Below, piece by piece: positions 1 through 8,741 of a stretch of 64,000 nt of DNA. Where the stretch lies: assembly GCF_000374485.1 (NCBI RefSeq), contig NZ_KB894492.1, positions 393,131 through 457,130 on the forward strand, given 5' to 3'. This DNA comes from Algicola sagamiensis DSM 14643. Lineage in GTDB: Bacteria; Pseudomonadota; Gammaproteobacteria; Enterobacterales; Alteromonadaceae. Within the stretch, counting starts at the first letter, position 1, and each line of letters opens with the position of its first letter. The notes beneath the pieces were generated by a model, which was given only the letters and a program-made list of their open reading frames with translations, made no database searches and was not told the origin of the DNA. The position numbers and the translations under genes are program-made.

Positions 1-2
1 CG

Positions 3-1397
3 GTATCTCAGTCTGTACATACAGCTTCACCGAGCTTCATTGGGCATATGACCTCAGCATTACCTTACTTTCTTCTTCCTTTATCCAAGCTGATGGTTGG
101 TTTGAATCAAAACCTTGTCAAAATCGAAACATCAAAAGCGTTTACACCATTAGAAAGACAAGTGCTCGGCATGATGCACCGCCTTGTTTATGGTTTTGAT
201 GAAAAGTTCTACACACAGACTATGCATAGCTCGACGCTGTCATTAGGCTCATTCTGTTCTGGTGGTACAGTGGCGAATATGACAGCACTGTGGATAGCGA
301 AAAATCGTTTATTGAAGCCTGATGGCAACTTTCGCGGCATTGCAAAGGAAGGACTGTTTCGTGCGATGCAGTATTATGGCTATCAAGGTTTAGCAATACT
401 TGTTTCCGAAAGGGGACATTACTCTCTTGGTAAAACGGCTGACTTGCTCGGTATTGGTCGAGACATGTTGATATCCGTTGAAACAGATGCAAATAACAAG
501 GTGAATACTTCAGCGATGCGGCAGAAAGCAAAGGAGCTGGCGTCTCAAAACATTCAGGTGATGACGATCGTTGGTGTTGCTGGAACAACAGAAACAGGAA
601 ATGTCGACCCACTGGATGAACTCGCTGATTTGGCCGAGGAGCTTGATTGTTACTTCCATGTCGATGCAGCATGGGGTGGTGCGACGTTGTTATCGAACAA
701 CTACCGTCATTTATTCAAAGGAATTGAGCGTGCTGATTCCGTGACCATTGATGCACATAAACAGATGTATATACCAATGGGAGCAGGGATGGTTGTGTTT
801 AAAAATTCATCGAATGCAGATGCTATTGAGCACCATGCGGAGTATATCCTCCGTCGAGGTTCAAAAGATTTAGGTAGTCATACGTTGGAAGGGTCTCGTC
901 CAGGTATGGCGATGATGGTCCACAGCAGTTTGCAAATTATTGGACGACGTGGTTACGAGCTTCTCATCGATGGCAGTATTGAAAAAGCACGGATGTTTGC
1001 TGAGATGATCAAATCGGATCCAAATTACGAACTCATCACGGCACCAGAGCTTTGTTTATTGACCTATCGATATTTGCCAGATGGTGTTCAAGCCTATTTA
1101 TCAGAATGTACTGATGATGAGGCTTCTGAAATGAATGATCTGCTGAATGGGCTGACAAAATTTATCCAAAAACGTCAACGCGAAGCGGGCTTTTCGTTTG
1201 TATCCAGAACCCAATTACCCGTTGCTGCTTATTCAAGAAAGAACCTGGTCGTCTTTCGTGTGGTGCTTGCCAATCCATTGACGACAAAAGAGAACCTCAG
1301 AAATATTTTGGATGAACAAAAAGAATTGGCGCAGCAGAGTACGCGTATTTACCCAAAAATTCGTCAATTATTGGTATCCAAATTAGAAGAGGTATAA
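3..1397 (+). CDS. panP: PanP-type PLP-dependent aspartate 1-decarboxylase, 5' end missing
   Basis: Group II PLP-dependent decarboxylase. Members of this type in Vibrio make beta-alanine from aspartate for pantothenate/CoA synthesis, replacing PanD. The reading frame is open from the left edge; residues before the first in-window ATG (position 48) already read SPSFIGHMTSALPYF, a conserved part of the family, so the true start lies outside the window and about 464 residues are visible. The cofactor lysine is in DAHKQMYIPMG and the PLP-ring aspartate in HVDAAWGG. The gene ends 20 bp from the convergent recG stop. A glutamate or other amino-acid decarboxylase of the same fold is the alternative; the PanP name rests on overall resemblance. 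Confidence 0.82.
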   Translation, partial: VSQSVHTASPSFIGHMTSALPYFLLPLSKLMVGLNQNLVKIETSKAFTPLERQVLGMMHRLVYGFDEKFYTQTMHSSTLSLGSFCSGGTVANMTALWIAKNRLLKPDGNFRGIAKEGLFRAMQYYGYQGLAILVSERGHYSLGKTADLLGIGRDMLISVETDANNKVNTSAMRQKAKELASQNIQVMTIVGVAGTTETGNVDPLDELADLAEELDCYFHVDAAWGGATLLSNNYRHLFKGIERADSVTIDAHKQMYIPMGAGMVVFKNSSNADAIEHHAEYILRRGSKDLGSHTLEGSRPGMAMMVHSSLQIIGRRGYELLIDGSIEKARMFAEMIKSDPNYELITAPELCLLTYRYLPDGVQAYLSECTDDEASEMNDLLNGLTKFIQKRQREAGFSFVSRTQLPVAAYSRKNLVVFRVVLANPLTTKENLRNILDEQKELAQQSTRIYPKIRQLLVSKLEEV

Positions 1398-1417
1398 GCG
1401 GAGATAGCGCGTTAGTG

Positions 1418-3496
1418 CTAAGCTTGTGCGTATTTTTGTTTATTCCCGAGCCAGCGTAGAATGAGTGGTGGTGCTATTTCGGGCATGAGTTGCCAGATTT
1501 CGCCTGCGGCACGGTGAACATCTGGGATCAGATAAGCATCCCGAACCAAATCTGCGACTTTGAGTTCTGCAATACCTGTTTGGCGTGTGCCGAGGATCTC
1601 ACCTGGCCCTCGGATCTCTAAATCTCGCTGTGAAATCACGAATCCGTCGTTTGTTTCTCGAAGAACACCAAGACGCTTTTGTGCGGTTTTTGATAATGGG
1701 GCTTGGTAGAGAAGCACACAGTGCGAAGCGATGGAGCCTCGTCCAACTCGGCCGCGAAGCTGGTGGAGTTGGGCTAATCCAAGGCGCTCAGGATTTTCAA
1801 TGATCATGAGGCTAGCATTGGGCACATCAACCCCGACTTCAATGACGGTTGTCGCAACCAACAAGTGAATATGGCCTGCTTTGAATTCAGCCATAATGGA
1901 CTGTTTTTCTTGTGCTTTCATCCGGCCATGAACAAGTCCAATTTTCAGATCCGGCAGTGCTTCGATTAATGCCGCTGCGGTATCTTCAGCAGCTTGACAT
2001 TGAAGGACTTCGGATTCTTCAATCAGCGTACACACCCAATATGCTTGACGCCCTTCGTTTAAGCAGTTTGCTTCAACACGGGCAATGATATTTTCACGCC
2101 GACTATCTGGGACTGCTATGGTATTGATTGGTGTCCTTCCTGGCGGTAACTCATCAATGATTGATGTATCCATATCTGCATAAGCTGTCATCGCAAGGGT
2201 TCTGGGGATTGGTGTCGCCGTCATGACGAGCTGGTGTGGGTAAACATCGCCAGAGGCACCTTTTGCGCGTAGTTCTAAACGTTGATGGACACCAAAACGA
2301 TGTTGTTCATCAATGATGACTAAAGCGAGGTTATTGAAAACCACTTGTTCTTGAAATAAAGCGTGAGTCCCCACCACCATCTGCGCATTGCCACTTGCAA
2401 TCATGTCGAGCGCTGTAGCTCGTGCTTTACCTTTACTTTTACCAGCAAGCCAAGCAACTTGTATATTCAATTGTTCAAACCAATTCTGAAAGCTGATTGC
2501 ATGTTGTTCTGCCAACAGTTCTGTTGGTGCCATCAGTGCGACTTGATAGCCTTGGCTAATTGCTGTGAGCGCCGATAAAGCTGCAACGAGTGTCTTTCCA
2601 GAACCAACATCTCCTTGAACAAGTCGCATCATGGGAATCGATTGCTTGAGGTCATGACGGATTTCTTGCACAACCCGATGTTGTGCATTGGTTGGAGAAA
2701 AAGGTAACAGCGATAAAAATTTGGCCTCGACGTCTTCATCTATTGTCATCGGAATGGACTGATGGCCATGATGATGCTGACGAAGTTTGAGCATACTGAG
2801 ATTCTGCGCAAGTAACTCCTCAAAAATCAATCGCTGTTGAGCAGGGTGCGTGCCAGTTTCTAATTGTGTAATGGAAATATCCGGAGTTGGTCGATGGAGT
2901 GTATAGATCGCTCCTCCAAGCGACAGCTGGTTTGGTGCAAACTCCTTCGGTAATAATTCATCAAGACGGCCACTTTCTAAATAAGTAAGCGCTTGCTCGG
3001 TTAGATTGCGAAGCGATGCCTGCTTGAGGCCATCTGTTGTTGGATAAACAGGTGTTAAAACATCATCAAGTTCTGGAATAGCGTCTTCTTCAACAAACTT
3101 ATATTCGGGATGAGTGATCTCATAACCACGGTGACCTCGGCGGACTTCACCATAGCAACGAATATGTGCACCCGTTGCGAATGTTTGCTTTTGGGCAGCA
3201 CTAAAGTGGAAAAAGCGCAGTGTGAGACGTCCAGTACCATCATTGATATTGACGGTCATCATCCGGCGTTTGCCATTGACGATTTCCGAACGCTCGACAG
3301 TTCCTTGCACTGTCCCGTGAATTTGCGGACGCAAGTCGGCAATCGCGTAGATGTGAGTGCGGTCTTCGTAGCGCAAAGGCAGGTGAAATAGAAGATCCTG
3401 AATACTATGGATCCCGATTTTTTCTAATCGTTCCAGCATTTTCGGGCCAACACCTTTTAATTGTTGGACAGAAACTTGTGCGAGTGAACGCATCAT
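1418..3496 (-). CDS. recG: ATP-dependent DNA helicase RecG
   Basis: Branch-migrating helicase that remodels stalled forks and Holliday junctions. The 692 residues match the usual length near 690. The N-terminal wedge domain starts with the helix-hairpin-helix-like QQLKGVGPKMLERL; Walker A is GDVGSGKT, the motif II box is DEQH (DEQHRFG), motif III is TATPIPRT and motif VI is QLRGRVGRG. Two adjacent ATG codons (3496 and 3493) are both possible starts. It lies 26 bp downstream of trmH on the same strand, so the two are probably cotranscribed, the order seen in enterobacteria. Confidence 0.97.
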   Translation of the reverse strand: MMRSLAQVSVQQLKGVGPKMLERLEKIGIHSIQDLLFHLPLRYEDRTHIYAIADLRPQIHGTVQGTVERSEIVNGKRRMMTVNINDGTGRLTLRFFHFSAAQKQTFATGAHIRCYGEVRRGHRGYEITHPEYKFVEEDAIPELDDVLTPVYPTTDGLKQASLRNLTEQALTYLESGRLDELLPKEFAPNQLSLGGAIYTLHRPTPDISITQLETGTHPAQQRLIFEELLAQNLSMLKLRQHHHGHQSIPMTIDEDVEAKFLSLLPFSPTNAQHRVVQEIRHDLKQSIPMMRLVQGDVGSGKTLVAALSALTAISQGYQVALMAPTELLAEQHAISFQNWFEQLNIQVAWLAGKSKGKARATALDMIASGNAQMVVGTHALFQEQVVFNNLALVIIDEQHRFGVHQRLELRAKGASGDVYPHQLVMTATPIPRTLAMTAYADMDTSIIDELPPGRTPINTIAVPDSRRENIIARVEANCLNEGRQAYWVCTLIEESEVLQCQAAEDTAAALIEALPDLKIGLVHGRMKAQEKQSIMAEFKAGHIHLLVATTVIEVGVDVPNASLMIIENPERLGLAQLHQLRGRVGRGSIASHCVLLYQAPLSKTAQKRLGVLRETNDGFVISQRDLEIRGPGEILGTRQTGIAELKVADLVRDAYLIPDVHRAAGEIWQLMPEIAPPLILRWLGNKQKYAQA

Positions 3497-3522
3497 ACCT
3501 TACATCACCTGAATATTTTTCA

Positions 3523-4209
3523 CTATTTCTTTGATTGCTGAATGCGTTGCCACCATTCTGATTCGGCAGCAATTTGTCCGTCTTCATCTAAAGGAGGATA
3601 ATCTACCCCTTTTTCTCGGCAAAGTCTTGCAAAAATCGGGTGACCGCCTTCGAATAGGATCCGATGTTTTTCTTGTTCATCCATTCTAGGCTGCTCATAC
3701 AATCCCGCATTTTGTCTTTGTCGTTGTGCTTCATACATCAGAATTGCCGCAGCGACGGACACATTGAGCGATTGCGCCATACCCACCATCGGAATAATGA
3801 TATGCTGGTCGGCAAGTGCTAAAGCTTCCTCAGTGATCCCGTAGCGCTCCTGCCCCATCAAGAGGGCAGTAGGCTTGGTGTAATCAATGTTGCGATAATC
3901 GACAGATGTTTCGGATAAACAAGTGGCGACAACCTGCATACCCTGGGATTTTAAAGTGGAAATTGCATCCCCAATCGTCGCATGGCCAACAGTTTTGACC
4001 CAATTCTGACTCCCAGAAGCAGTCCCACGTTTTAAGCGCTTATCCTCAGAAAGCCAAACGGCATGAACCTCAGGAATACCAATAGCATCCGCAGTACGAA
4101 TAATCGCAGAAAGATTATGGGTTTTATGCACCTGTTCGACACATACCGTCAAATCCGGCTGGCGTAGATCCAGCATCTCATTCATTCTCTTCCAACGCTC
4201 TGGCGTCAT
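3523..4209 (-). CDS. trmH: tRNA (guanosine(18)-2'-O)-methyltransferase TrmH
   Basis: SPOUT-class enzyme that methylates the ribose of G18 in the tRNA D-loop. The 228 residues contain the three SpoU motifs: NLSAIIRTADAIG near residue 35, MGQERYGI near 120 and the knot-forming SLNVSVAAAI near 150. The C-terminal tail is charged, as in TrmH. It is the first gene after a hairpin terminator that separates it from ridA, so it probably has its own promoter in the 4210-4421 gap and is followed by recG. Confidence 0.95.
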   Translation of the reverse strand: MTPERWKRMNEMLDLRQPDLTVCVEQVHKTHNLSAIIRTADAIGIPEVHAVWLSEDKRLKRGTASGSQNWVKTVGHATIGDAISTLKSQGMQVVATCLSETSVDYRNIDYTKPTALLMGQERYGITEEALALADQHIIIPMVGMAQSLNVSVAAAILMYEAQRQRQNAGLYEQPRMDEQEKHRILFEGGHPIFARLCREKGVDYPPLDEDGQIAAESEWWQRIQQSKK

Positions 4210-4421
4210 GAAAAAGCCTCACTCTTTGTTGCTTCGTCGTTCATTTGGCACAAACCAAACTTCTCTCCTCGCGCCTCGATTGAGGTTTGCTCTCTGAGGA
4301 TGATTTTCACGCTGTATTACTTTCTCGTTCTCCCACACACTGTTCTGTTTTAAAAAGCTGAGGGGACGCCTTTTAATGGGTGGGAAGGAAAAAAAGATGA
4401 ATATCAAGAACTTTAGCTCAT

Positions 4422-4454
4422 AAAAAAGAGGCTGTCTGAAACAGCCTCTTTTTT
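4422..4454 (-). terminator. Intrinsic terminator after ridA
   Basis: Perfect inverted repeat: arms 4422-4435 and 4441-4454 (AAAAAAGAGGCTGT and its complement) with a 5-nt loop. The A/T ends give a U-run on either strand. It sits 20 bp downstream of the ridA stop and upstream of trmH, so it should end the gmk-rpoZ-spoT-ridA transcript. Confidence 0.9.
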
Positions 4455-4473
4455 CATTCAATAAGCAACGAGA

Positions 4474-4866
4474 TTAGTTAACGTTGGGTACTTCCATCAC
4501 GCCTTCAATTTCAATCTGAACCCCTTTTGGTAATTCAGAAACACCAACTGCTGCTCTTGCAGGGTAAGGTGTTTGAAAATGCTGGCTCATGATCTCATTG
4601 ACGGTTGCAAAGTTGCTGAGGTCTGTCAGGTAGATATTCACTTTGATCATGTTATTTAATGTACCACCCGCAGCTTCACAAACTGCTGCAAGGTTTTTAA
4701 ATACCTGTTGCGCCTGCTCAGCAAAGTCTTCGCTGATAACTTCCATTGTTTCTGGAACAAATGGGATCTGACCAGAAAGGTAAACAGTGTTGCCGACTTT
4801 AACCGCTTGGGAATAGGTTCCAATCGCTGCAGGAGCTTGATCAGTATTAATGATCACTTTAGACAT
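4474..4866 (-). CDS. ridA: 2-iminobutanoate/2-iminopropanoate deaminase RidA
   Basis: YjgF/YER057c/UK114 family protein of 130 residues that hydrolyses reactive enamine/imine intermediates released by PLP enzymes such as threonine dehydratase. It starts MSKVIINTDQAPAAIGTYSQAV; the substrate-carboxylate arginine is in TPYPARAAVGV and the C-terminal IEIEGV strand is typical. It begins 3 bp after the spoT stop, so it is translationally close-coupled to spoT, and is closed by a strong terminator. Confidence 0.95.
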   Translation of the reverse strand: MSKVIINTDQAPAAIGTYSQAVKVGNTVYLSGQIPFVPETMEVISEDFAEQAQQVFKNLAAVCEAAGGTLNNMIKVNIYLTDLSNFATVNEIMSQHFQTPYPARAAVGVSELPKGVQIEIEGVMEVPNVN

Positions 4867-4869
4867 CAG

Positions 4870-6993
4870 TTACTTCCTTCTATAAACGCGTTGAACGTCA
4901 GGCATAATCCGTATTTTTCGCATAATTTGTGCGAGATGAACACGATTAATGACGGTCAACTCAATGTTGATGGTATAGAGATTGCTCTCTTTTTCCTCTG
5001 TACTTAGATTTTGTATATTTGAGGCAACAGAAGCAATCACGTTTGTTAATTTTGCGAGTGCGCCCTGGTGGTTGATAATCTCCACTCGAATATCACAAGA
5101 AAAAGTCTTATCGCCTGTTTCATCCCATCTAACAGGGAAGTACTTGGCAGGCTCTCTTTCCCAACCTTTGATATTCCGGCACTCTAGACGGTGAACAGTC
5201 AGTCCTTTTCCTTGACTGACGAAAGCAAGGATCTCATCGCCAGGAATCGGTCGGCAGCATTTACCGTAACTGACTAGCATACCCTCCGCGCCGACGATTG
5301 GAATACTACCTTTTTCTTTGCTTGGTGTCTCGCTTTCTTCATCGTTAAAATTTCCTTTCAAACGACGTGCAATGGCAATACTCATGAGATTTCCGAGGCC
5401 AATTTCACGACACAAATCATCCATAGAAGGTTGTTTCAAGTCTTCAAGAACACGTTGAATATTATCTGGATCCAAGTCGCTCATCTGCATTTCACCAAGT
5501 GCGGATGCGAGGAGTCGGCGCCCGAGGTTCATTGCGGCTTCATTTTGTTGAGAGCGTAAGTAATTCCGAATGCCAAGTCTGGACTTACCTGTGACGACAA
5601 AGTTGAGCCAGTTTGCATTCGGACTGCCGCCTGGACTTGTAACAATCTCGACAGTTTGCCCACTATCAAGTGGTTTAGACAATGGATATGGTTTTCGGTC
5701 TACTTTACATCCCACACAAGTGTTGCCAACATCTGTATGGACAAAATAAGCAAAGTCGACTGCTGTTGCACCCATTGGGAGTTCAACGATCCGTCCATCC
5801 GGCGTAAAGACATAAATTTCTTCTGGGAAAAAGTCAGCTTTCACATTTTCAATAAACTCGAAAGAAGAGCCAGCGCTCTGTTGAAGCTCAAGCAGACTTT
5901 GCATCCATCGATGGGCGCGTTGTTGTGCAGTTGTTCCCTGACTTTTATCCGTATGTTTGTATGCCCAATGTGCTGCTACCCCTTTATCTGCCATCAGATC
6001 CATTTCATGGGTCCGGATTTGAATTTCCAGAGGAATACCATGAGGACCTATCAAAGAGGTATGCAACGACTGATAACCATTCGTCTTCGGGATAGCAATA
6101 TAGTCTTTAAATCTTGTCTCAATTGGCTTGTAAAGGTTGTGAACAACACCCAAAACGCGATAACAAGTATCCAAGTTCTCGACGATGACACGGAATGCGT
6201 AAATGTCCATAACTTCATTGAACATTAACTCCTTATTGCGCATTTTTTTGTAAATACTGTACAGGTGTTTTTCTCGTCCAATGACATTTGTACCAATACT
6301 TGCGGCACCAAGGCGAGATTCAATTTCATTTTGAATATTTTTGATGATTTCCTTTCGATTCCCTCGGGCTTGCTTAACAGCGGCTCCCAGAGCACGATGG
6401 CGCATGGGATAAAGCGCCATAAAACCTAAGTCTTCCAACTCATTTTTTATATCATGAATACCGAGACGGTTAGCGATTGGTGCGTATATTTCTAAGGTTT
6501 CGCGGGCAATACGGCGACGTTTTTGTGGGTTTAATGAACCCAATGTGCGCATATTATGGGTTCTATCAGCCAATTTGATCAGGATCACACGAATGTCCTG
6601 AGTCATCGCCATGATCATTTTACGGTGGTTTTCTGCCTGAAACTCTTCTTTTGATTTAAATTTTAATTTATCCAGTTTACTGACACCCTCAACGAGTTCC
6701 GCCACAGTTGGACCAAAAAGCTCGGCGATATCTTCTTTGCTGTAATCTGTATCTTCAATTACATCATGGAGGAGGGCCGCCATGAGGGTTTCTTGATCCA
6801 GATTCATCTCAGCAAGAATAGAGGCGACAGCAACAGGATGTGTGATATACGGATCGCCACTAGATCGGAACTGGCCGTCATGTGCGTCTTTTGCGACGAC
6901 ATAAGCTTGTTTTACCGGCTCTATTTGCTCCGATGGTAAATAGGCAAGAATCTGTTTTTGTAGGCCTTCAAACAGATACACAGAATGCTCCAT
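4870..6993 (-). CDS. spoT: Bifunctional (p)ppGpp synthase/hydrolase SpoT
   Basis: Long RelA/SpoT homologue that degrades and, under some stresses, makes (p)ppGpp. From the ATG at 6993 (MEHSVYLFEGLQ) it is 707 residues, matching the family; an in-frame upstream extension to 7092 looks like untranslated leader. Domains in order: HD hydrolase (ITHPVAVA, LLHDVIEDT, then DRTHNMRTL), synthetase (RFKDYIAIPKTNGYQSLHT), TGS (EEIYVFTPDGRIVELP), conserved-Cys region (YGKCCRPIPGD) and a C-terminal ACT domain. It lies between rpoZ and ridA on one strand, the usual gmk-rpoZ-spoT cluster. Confidence 0.97.
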   Translation of the reverse strand: MEHSVYLFEGLQKQILAYLPSEQIEPVKQAYVVAKDAHDGQFRSSGDPYITHPVAVASILAEMNLDQETLMAALLHDVIEDTDYSKEDIAELFGPTVAELVEGVSKLDKLKFKSKEEFQAENHRKMIMAMTQDIRVILIKLADRTHNMRTLGSLNPQKRRRIARETLEIYAPIANRLGIHDIKNELEDLGFMALYPMRHRALGAAVKQARGNRKEIIKNIQNEIESRLGAASIGTNVIGREKHLYSIYKKMRNKELMFNEVMDIYAFRVIVENLDTCYRVLGVVHNLYKPIETRFKDYIAIPKTNGYQSLHTSLIGPHGIPLEIQIRTHEMDLMADKGVAAHWAYKHTDKSQGTTAQQRAHRWMQSLLELQQSAGSSFEFIENVKADFFPEEIYVFTPDGRIVELPMGATAVDFAYFVHTDVGNTCVGCKVDRKPYPLSKPLDSGQTVEIVTSPGGSPNANWLNFVVTGKSRLGIRNYLRSQQNEAAMNLGRRLLASALGEMQMSDLDPDNIQRVLEDLKQPSMDDLCREIGLGNLMSIAIARRLKGNFNDEESETPSKEKGSIPIVGAEGMLVSYGKCCRPIPGDEILAFVSQGKGLTVHRLECRNIKGWEREPAKYFPVRWDETGDKTFSCDIRVEIINHQGALAKLTNVIASVASNIQNLSTEEKESNLYTINIELTVINRVHLAQIMRKIRIMPDVQRVYRRK

Positions 6994-7100
6994 TAAATTC
7001 AAGTAACTAAAACAAAAGGTAAGCGTGATATAACTAAGAATATACGAGGATAGGGGAATAAAGCCAGCACTAATGTGCTGGCAGGAGGACATTCATCCGA

Positions 7101-7376
7101 TTATTTGTTGTTACCAACAATTGCAGCCACAGCGGCGAACTCAGCTGCTTCTTGTTCTTCTTGCTCAATACGCTCTTGTTCATCCATTGAGGTATTGTTA
7201 ATCAAGCCAGATTCAATTTCTCTTAAAGCGATGACAGTCGGCTTGTCATTTTCGACTTCGACTAAAGGATCTTTACCCTCTACCGCAAGCTGACGCGCAC
7301 GTCGTGCTGCGACAAGGATCAAATCGAAGCGGTTACCAATTTTATCTACTGCATCTTCAACAGTTACGCGAGCCAT
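7101..7376 (-). CDS. rpoZ: RNA polymerase omega subunit
   Basis: Small subunit (91 residues) that helps beta' folding and forms part of ppGpp site 1. It starts [20 protein letters not shown] with the conserved AARRARQL helix and a Glu/Ala-rich tail. It lies between gmk and spoT, so enzymes of guanine nucleotide and ppGpp metabolism flank an RNA polymerase subunit that senses ppGpp. Confidence 0.98.
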   Translation of the reverse strand: MARVTVEDAVDKIGNRFDLILVAARRARQLAVEGKDPLVEVENDKPTVIALREIESGLINNTSMDEQERIEQEEQEAAEFAAVAAIVGNNK

Positions 7377-7430
7377 GAGAACTCCAACACATTCAGAATT
7401 TTTTACAAGACATAATAGTGTACTAAATGA

Positions 7431-8054
7431 CTACTGGTTAGCCAATAGTTGTTTGATCATTTCACCATATTTTTCGATCTGATAATCACGAGACTGACGA
7501 TGAGCAAAAATGATCTGCTCGAGTTGTGTCAGCGTTTCTTCAAAATCGTCATTCACCAAGATGAAATCGAATTCATTGTAGTGGGAAATTTCAGACTGTG
7601 CTTCGTTCATTCTTCCTTCGATCACTTCTTCGCTATCTTGTCCACGGGAATTTAATCGGCGTCGTAACTCTTCGACTGATGGTGGAAGAATGAAGATTGT
7701 AATTGCGGTCTGATCTTTTTCTCTCACTTGACGAGCACCTTGCCAATCGATATCAAGAAATACATCCAGTCCATTGTTGCGTTGGTCGTCAATGGCCTTT
7801 TTCGAGGTACCATAGAAGTTGCCAAACACCTGTGCCCATTCATACATATTGTCGTCATCCACGAGTTGCTGGAACTGCGTTTGATCAACAAAGTGGTAAT
7901 GAGTTCCGTCGACCTCTCCTTCTCTTGATGCTCTTGTGGTATGTGAAACAGACAAAGCAATATCTTGATACCGTTCAAGAAGTGCCTTAATTAGACTGGA
8001 TTTCCCTGCACCACTGGGTGCGGATAGGACGAATAAATTACCTCTTGCTTGCAT
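7431..8054 (-). CDS. gmk: Guanylate kinase
   Basis: Phosphorylates GMP to GDP. The 207 residues carry the P-loop SAPSGAGKSSL near residue 10, the GMP-binding SHTTRASREGEVDGTHYHF segment and the LDIDWQGARQV core. It is the first gene of the gmk-rpoZ-spoT-ridA unit; 54 bp separate it from rpoZ. Confidence 0.98.
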   Translation of the reverse strand: MQARGNLFVLSAPSGAGKSSLIKALLERYQDIALSVSHTTRASREGEVDGTHYHFVDQTQFQQLVDDDNMYEWAQVFGNFYGTSKKAIDDQRNNGLDVFLDIDWQGARQVREKDQTAITIFILPPSVEELRRRLNSRGQDSEEVIEGRMNEAQSEISHYNEFDFILVNDDFEETLTQLEQIIFAHRQSRDYQIEKYGEMIKQLLANQ

Positions 8055-8123
8055 AGATGGTGCTGCTCAATTGATTCTGAAAATTAAAATATGGGCGTAA
8101 GTCTACCATAACAGTGCAAAATT

Positions 8124-8651
8124 TTATTGCGAGAGCAGATATTTCTCTTTCAGACAAATATATTTGGTGCCCTCTGTATATTGTCTTGATTCAAATAATC
8201 CAACACGATCAATATGAAAGCGAAATTGCGGCTGTACGTCCGGTTGGATGAGCTTTTTTTCTTTGCGAGAGAGCGTGATATGAGGTCGATAAGTTTTATG
8301 AATATGAGGAGAAGCATATTGATTGGCACTTTCTGCGAGCGAATGCGCAGCTTGTTTCGCTTGAATCGGAATGACGGAGGTGGTCAAACACAAAATACGG
8401 GGGCGCTTCCAATAACTGACTTCATCAAAACAGAGATCAAATGCCTCTCCTTCGAAGGTTTCCATTATTGAATACAAATCATTGAGATGTTGCTCTGAGA
8501 CAGCGCCTAAAAACAATGCCGTGACATGGTAGTTTTCATATGGGATTGGGTGCGGATTTTCGCATTGTAGAGATTGTTGGCACCATCCATGAACATCTAG
8601 TTTTAAATCATCAGGTGGATTAAAGGCAAAGAAGAGTCGCTTTGTATGCAT
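8124..8651 (-). CDS. thpR: RNA 2',3'-cyclic phosphodiesterase (LigT/ThpR family)
   Basis: 2H phosphoesterase. The two catalytic HxT motifs are visible: HVTALFLG (about residue 44) and HITLSRKE (about residue 124). The start at 8651 (MHTKRLFFAFNPPDDLK) fits the family start RLFFA and gives 175 residues; an upstream in-frame ATG at 8708 would overlap a hairpin region and is less likely. The family acts on 2',3'-cyclic phosphate RNA ends in vitro; the cellular substrate is unclear. Confidence 0.88.
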   Translation of the reverse strand: MHTKRLFFAFNPPDDLKLDVHGWCQQSLQCENPHPIPYENYHVTALFLGAVSEQHLNDLYSIMETFEGEAFDLCFDEVSYWKRPRILCLTTSVIPIQAKQAAHSLAESANQYASPHIHKTYRPHITLSRKEKKLIQPDVQPQFRFHIDRVGLFESRQYTEGTKYICLKEKYLLSQ

Positions 8652-8691
8652 AGAATGACCTTGCTGCTTAAAATATAAGTTTAGCAAAATC

Positions 8692-8726
8692 GCCGCCAAT
8701 CGATGCAAAAAAGCACAATTGGCGGC
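8692..8726 (-). terminator. Probable terminator after nhaC
   Basis: Inverted repeat GCCGCCAAT / ATTGGCGGC (8692-8700 and 8718-8726) with a 17-nt loop, 15 bp past the nhaC stop. On the minus strand a short GATTTTG run follows. The U-run is weak. Confidence 0.55.
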
Positions 8727-8741
8727 AGTGTTAGTGTTTAA

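Noticed and set aside
4219..4461. 80-codon frame over the ridA-trmH gap
   Set aside because: It spans the terminator hairpin, has no ribosome site and a composition unlike a protein.
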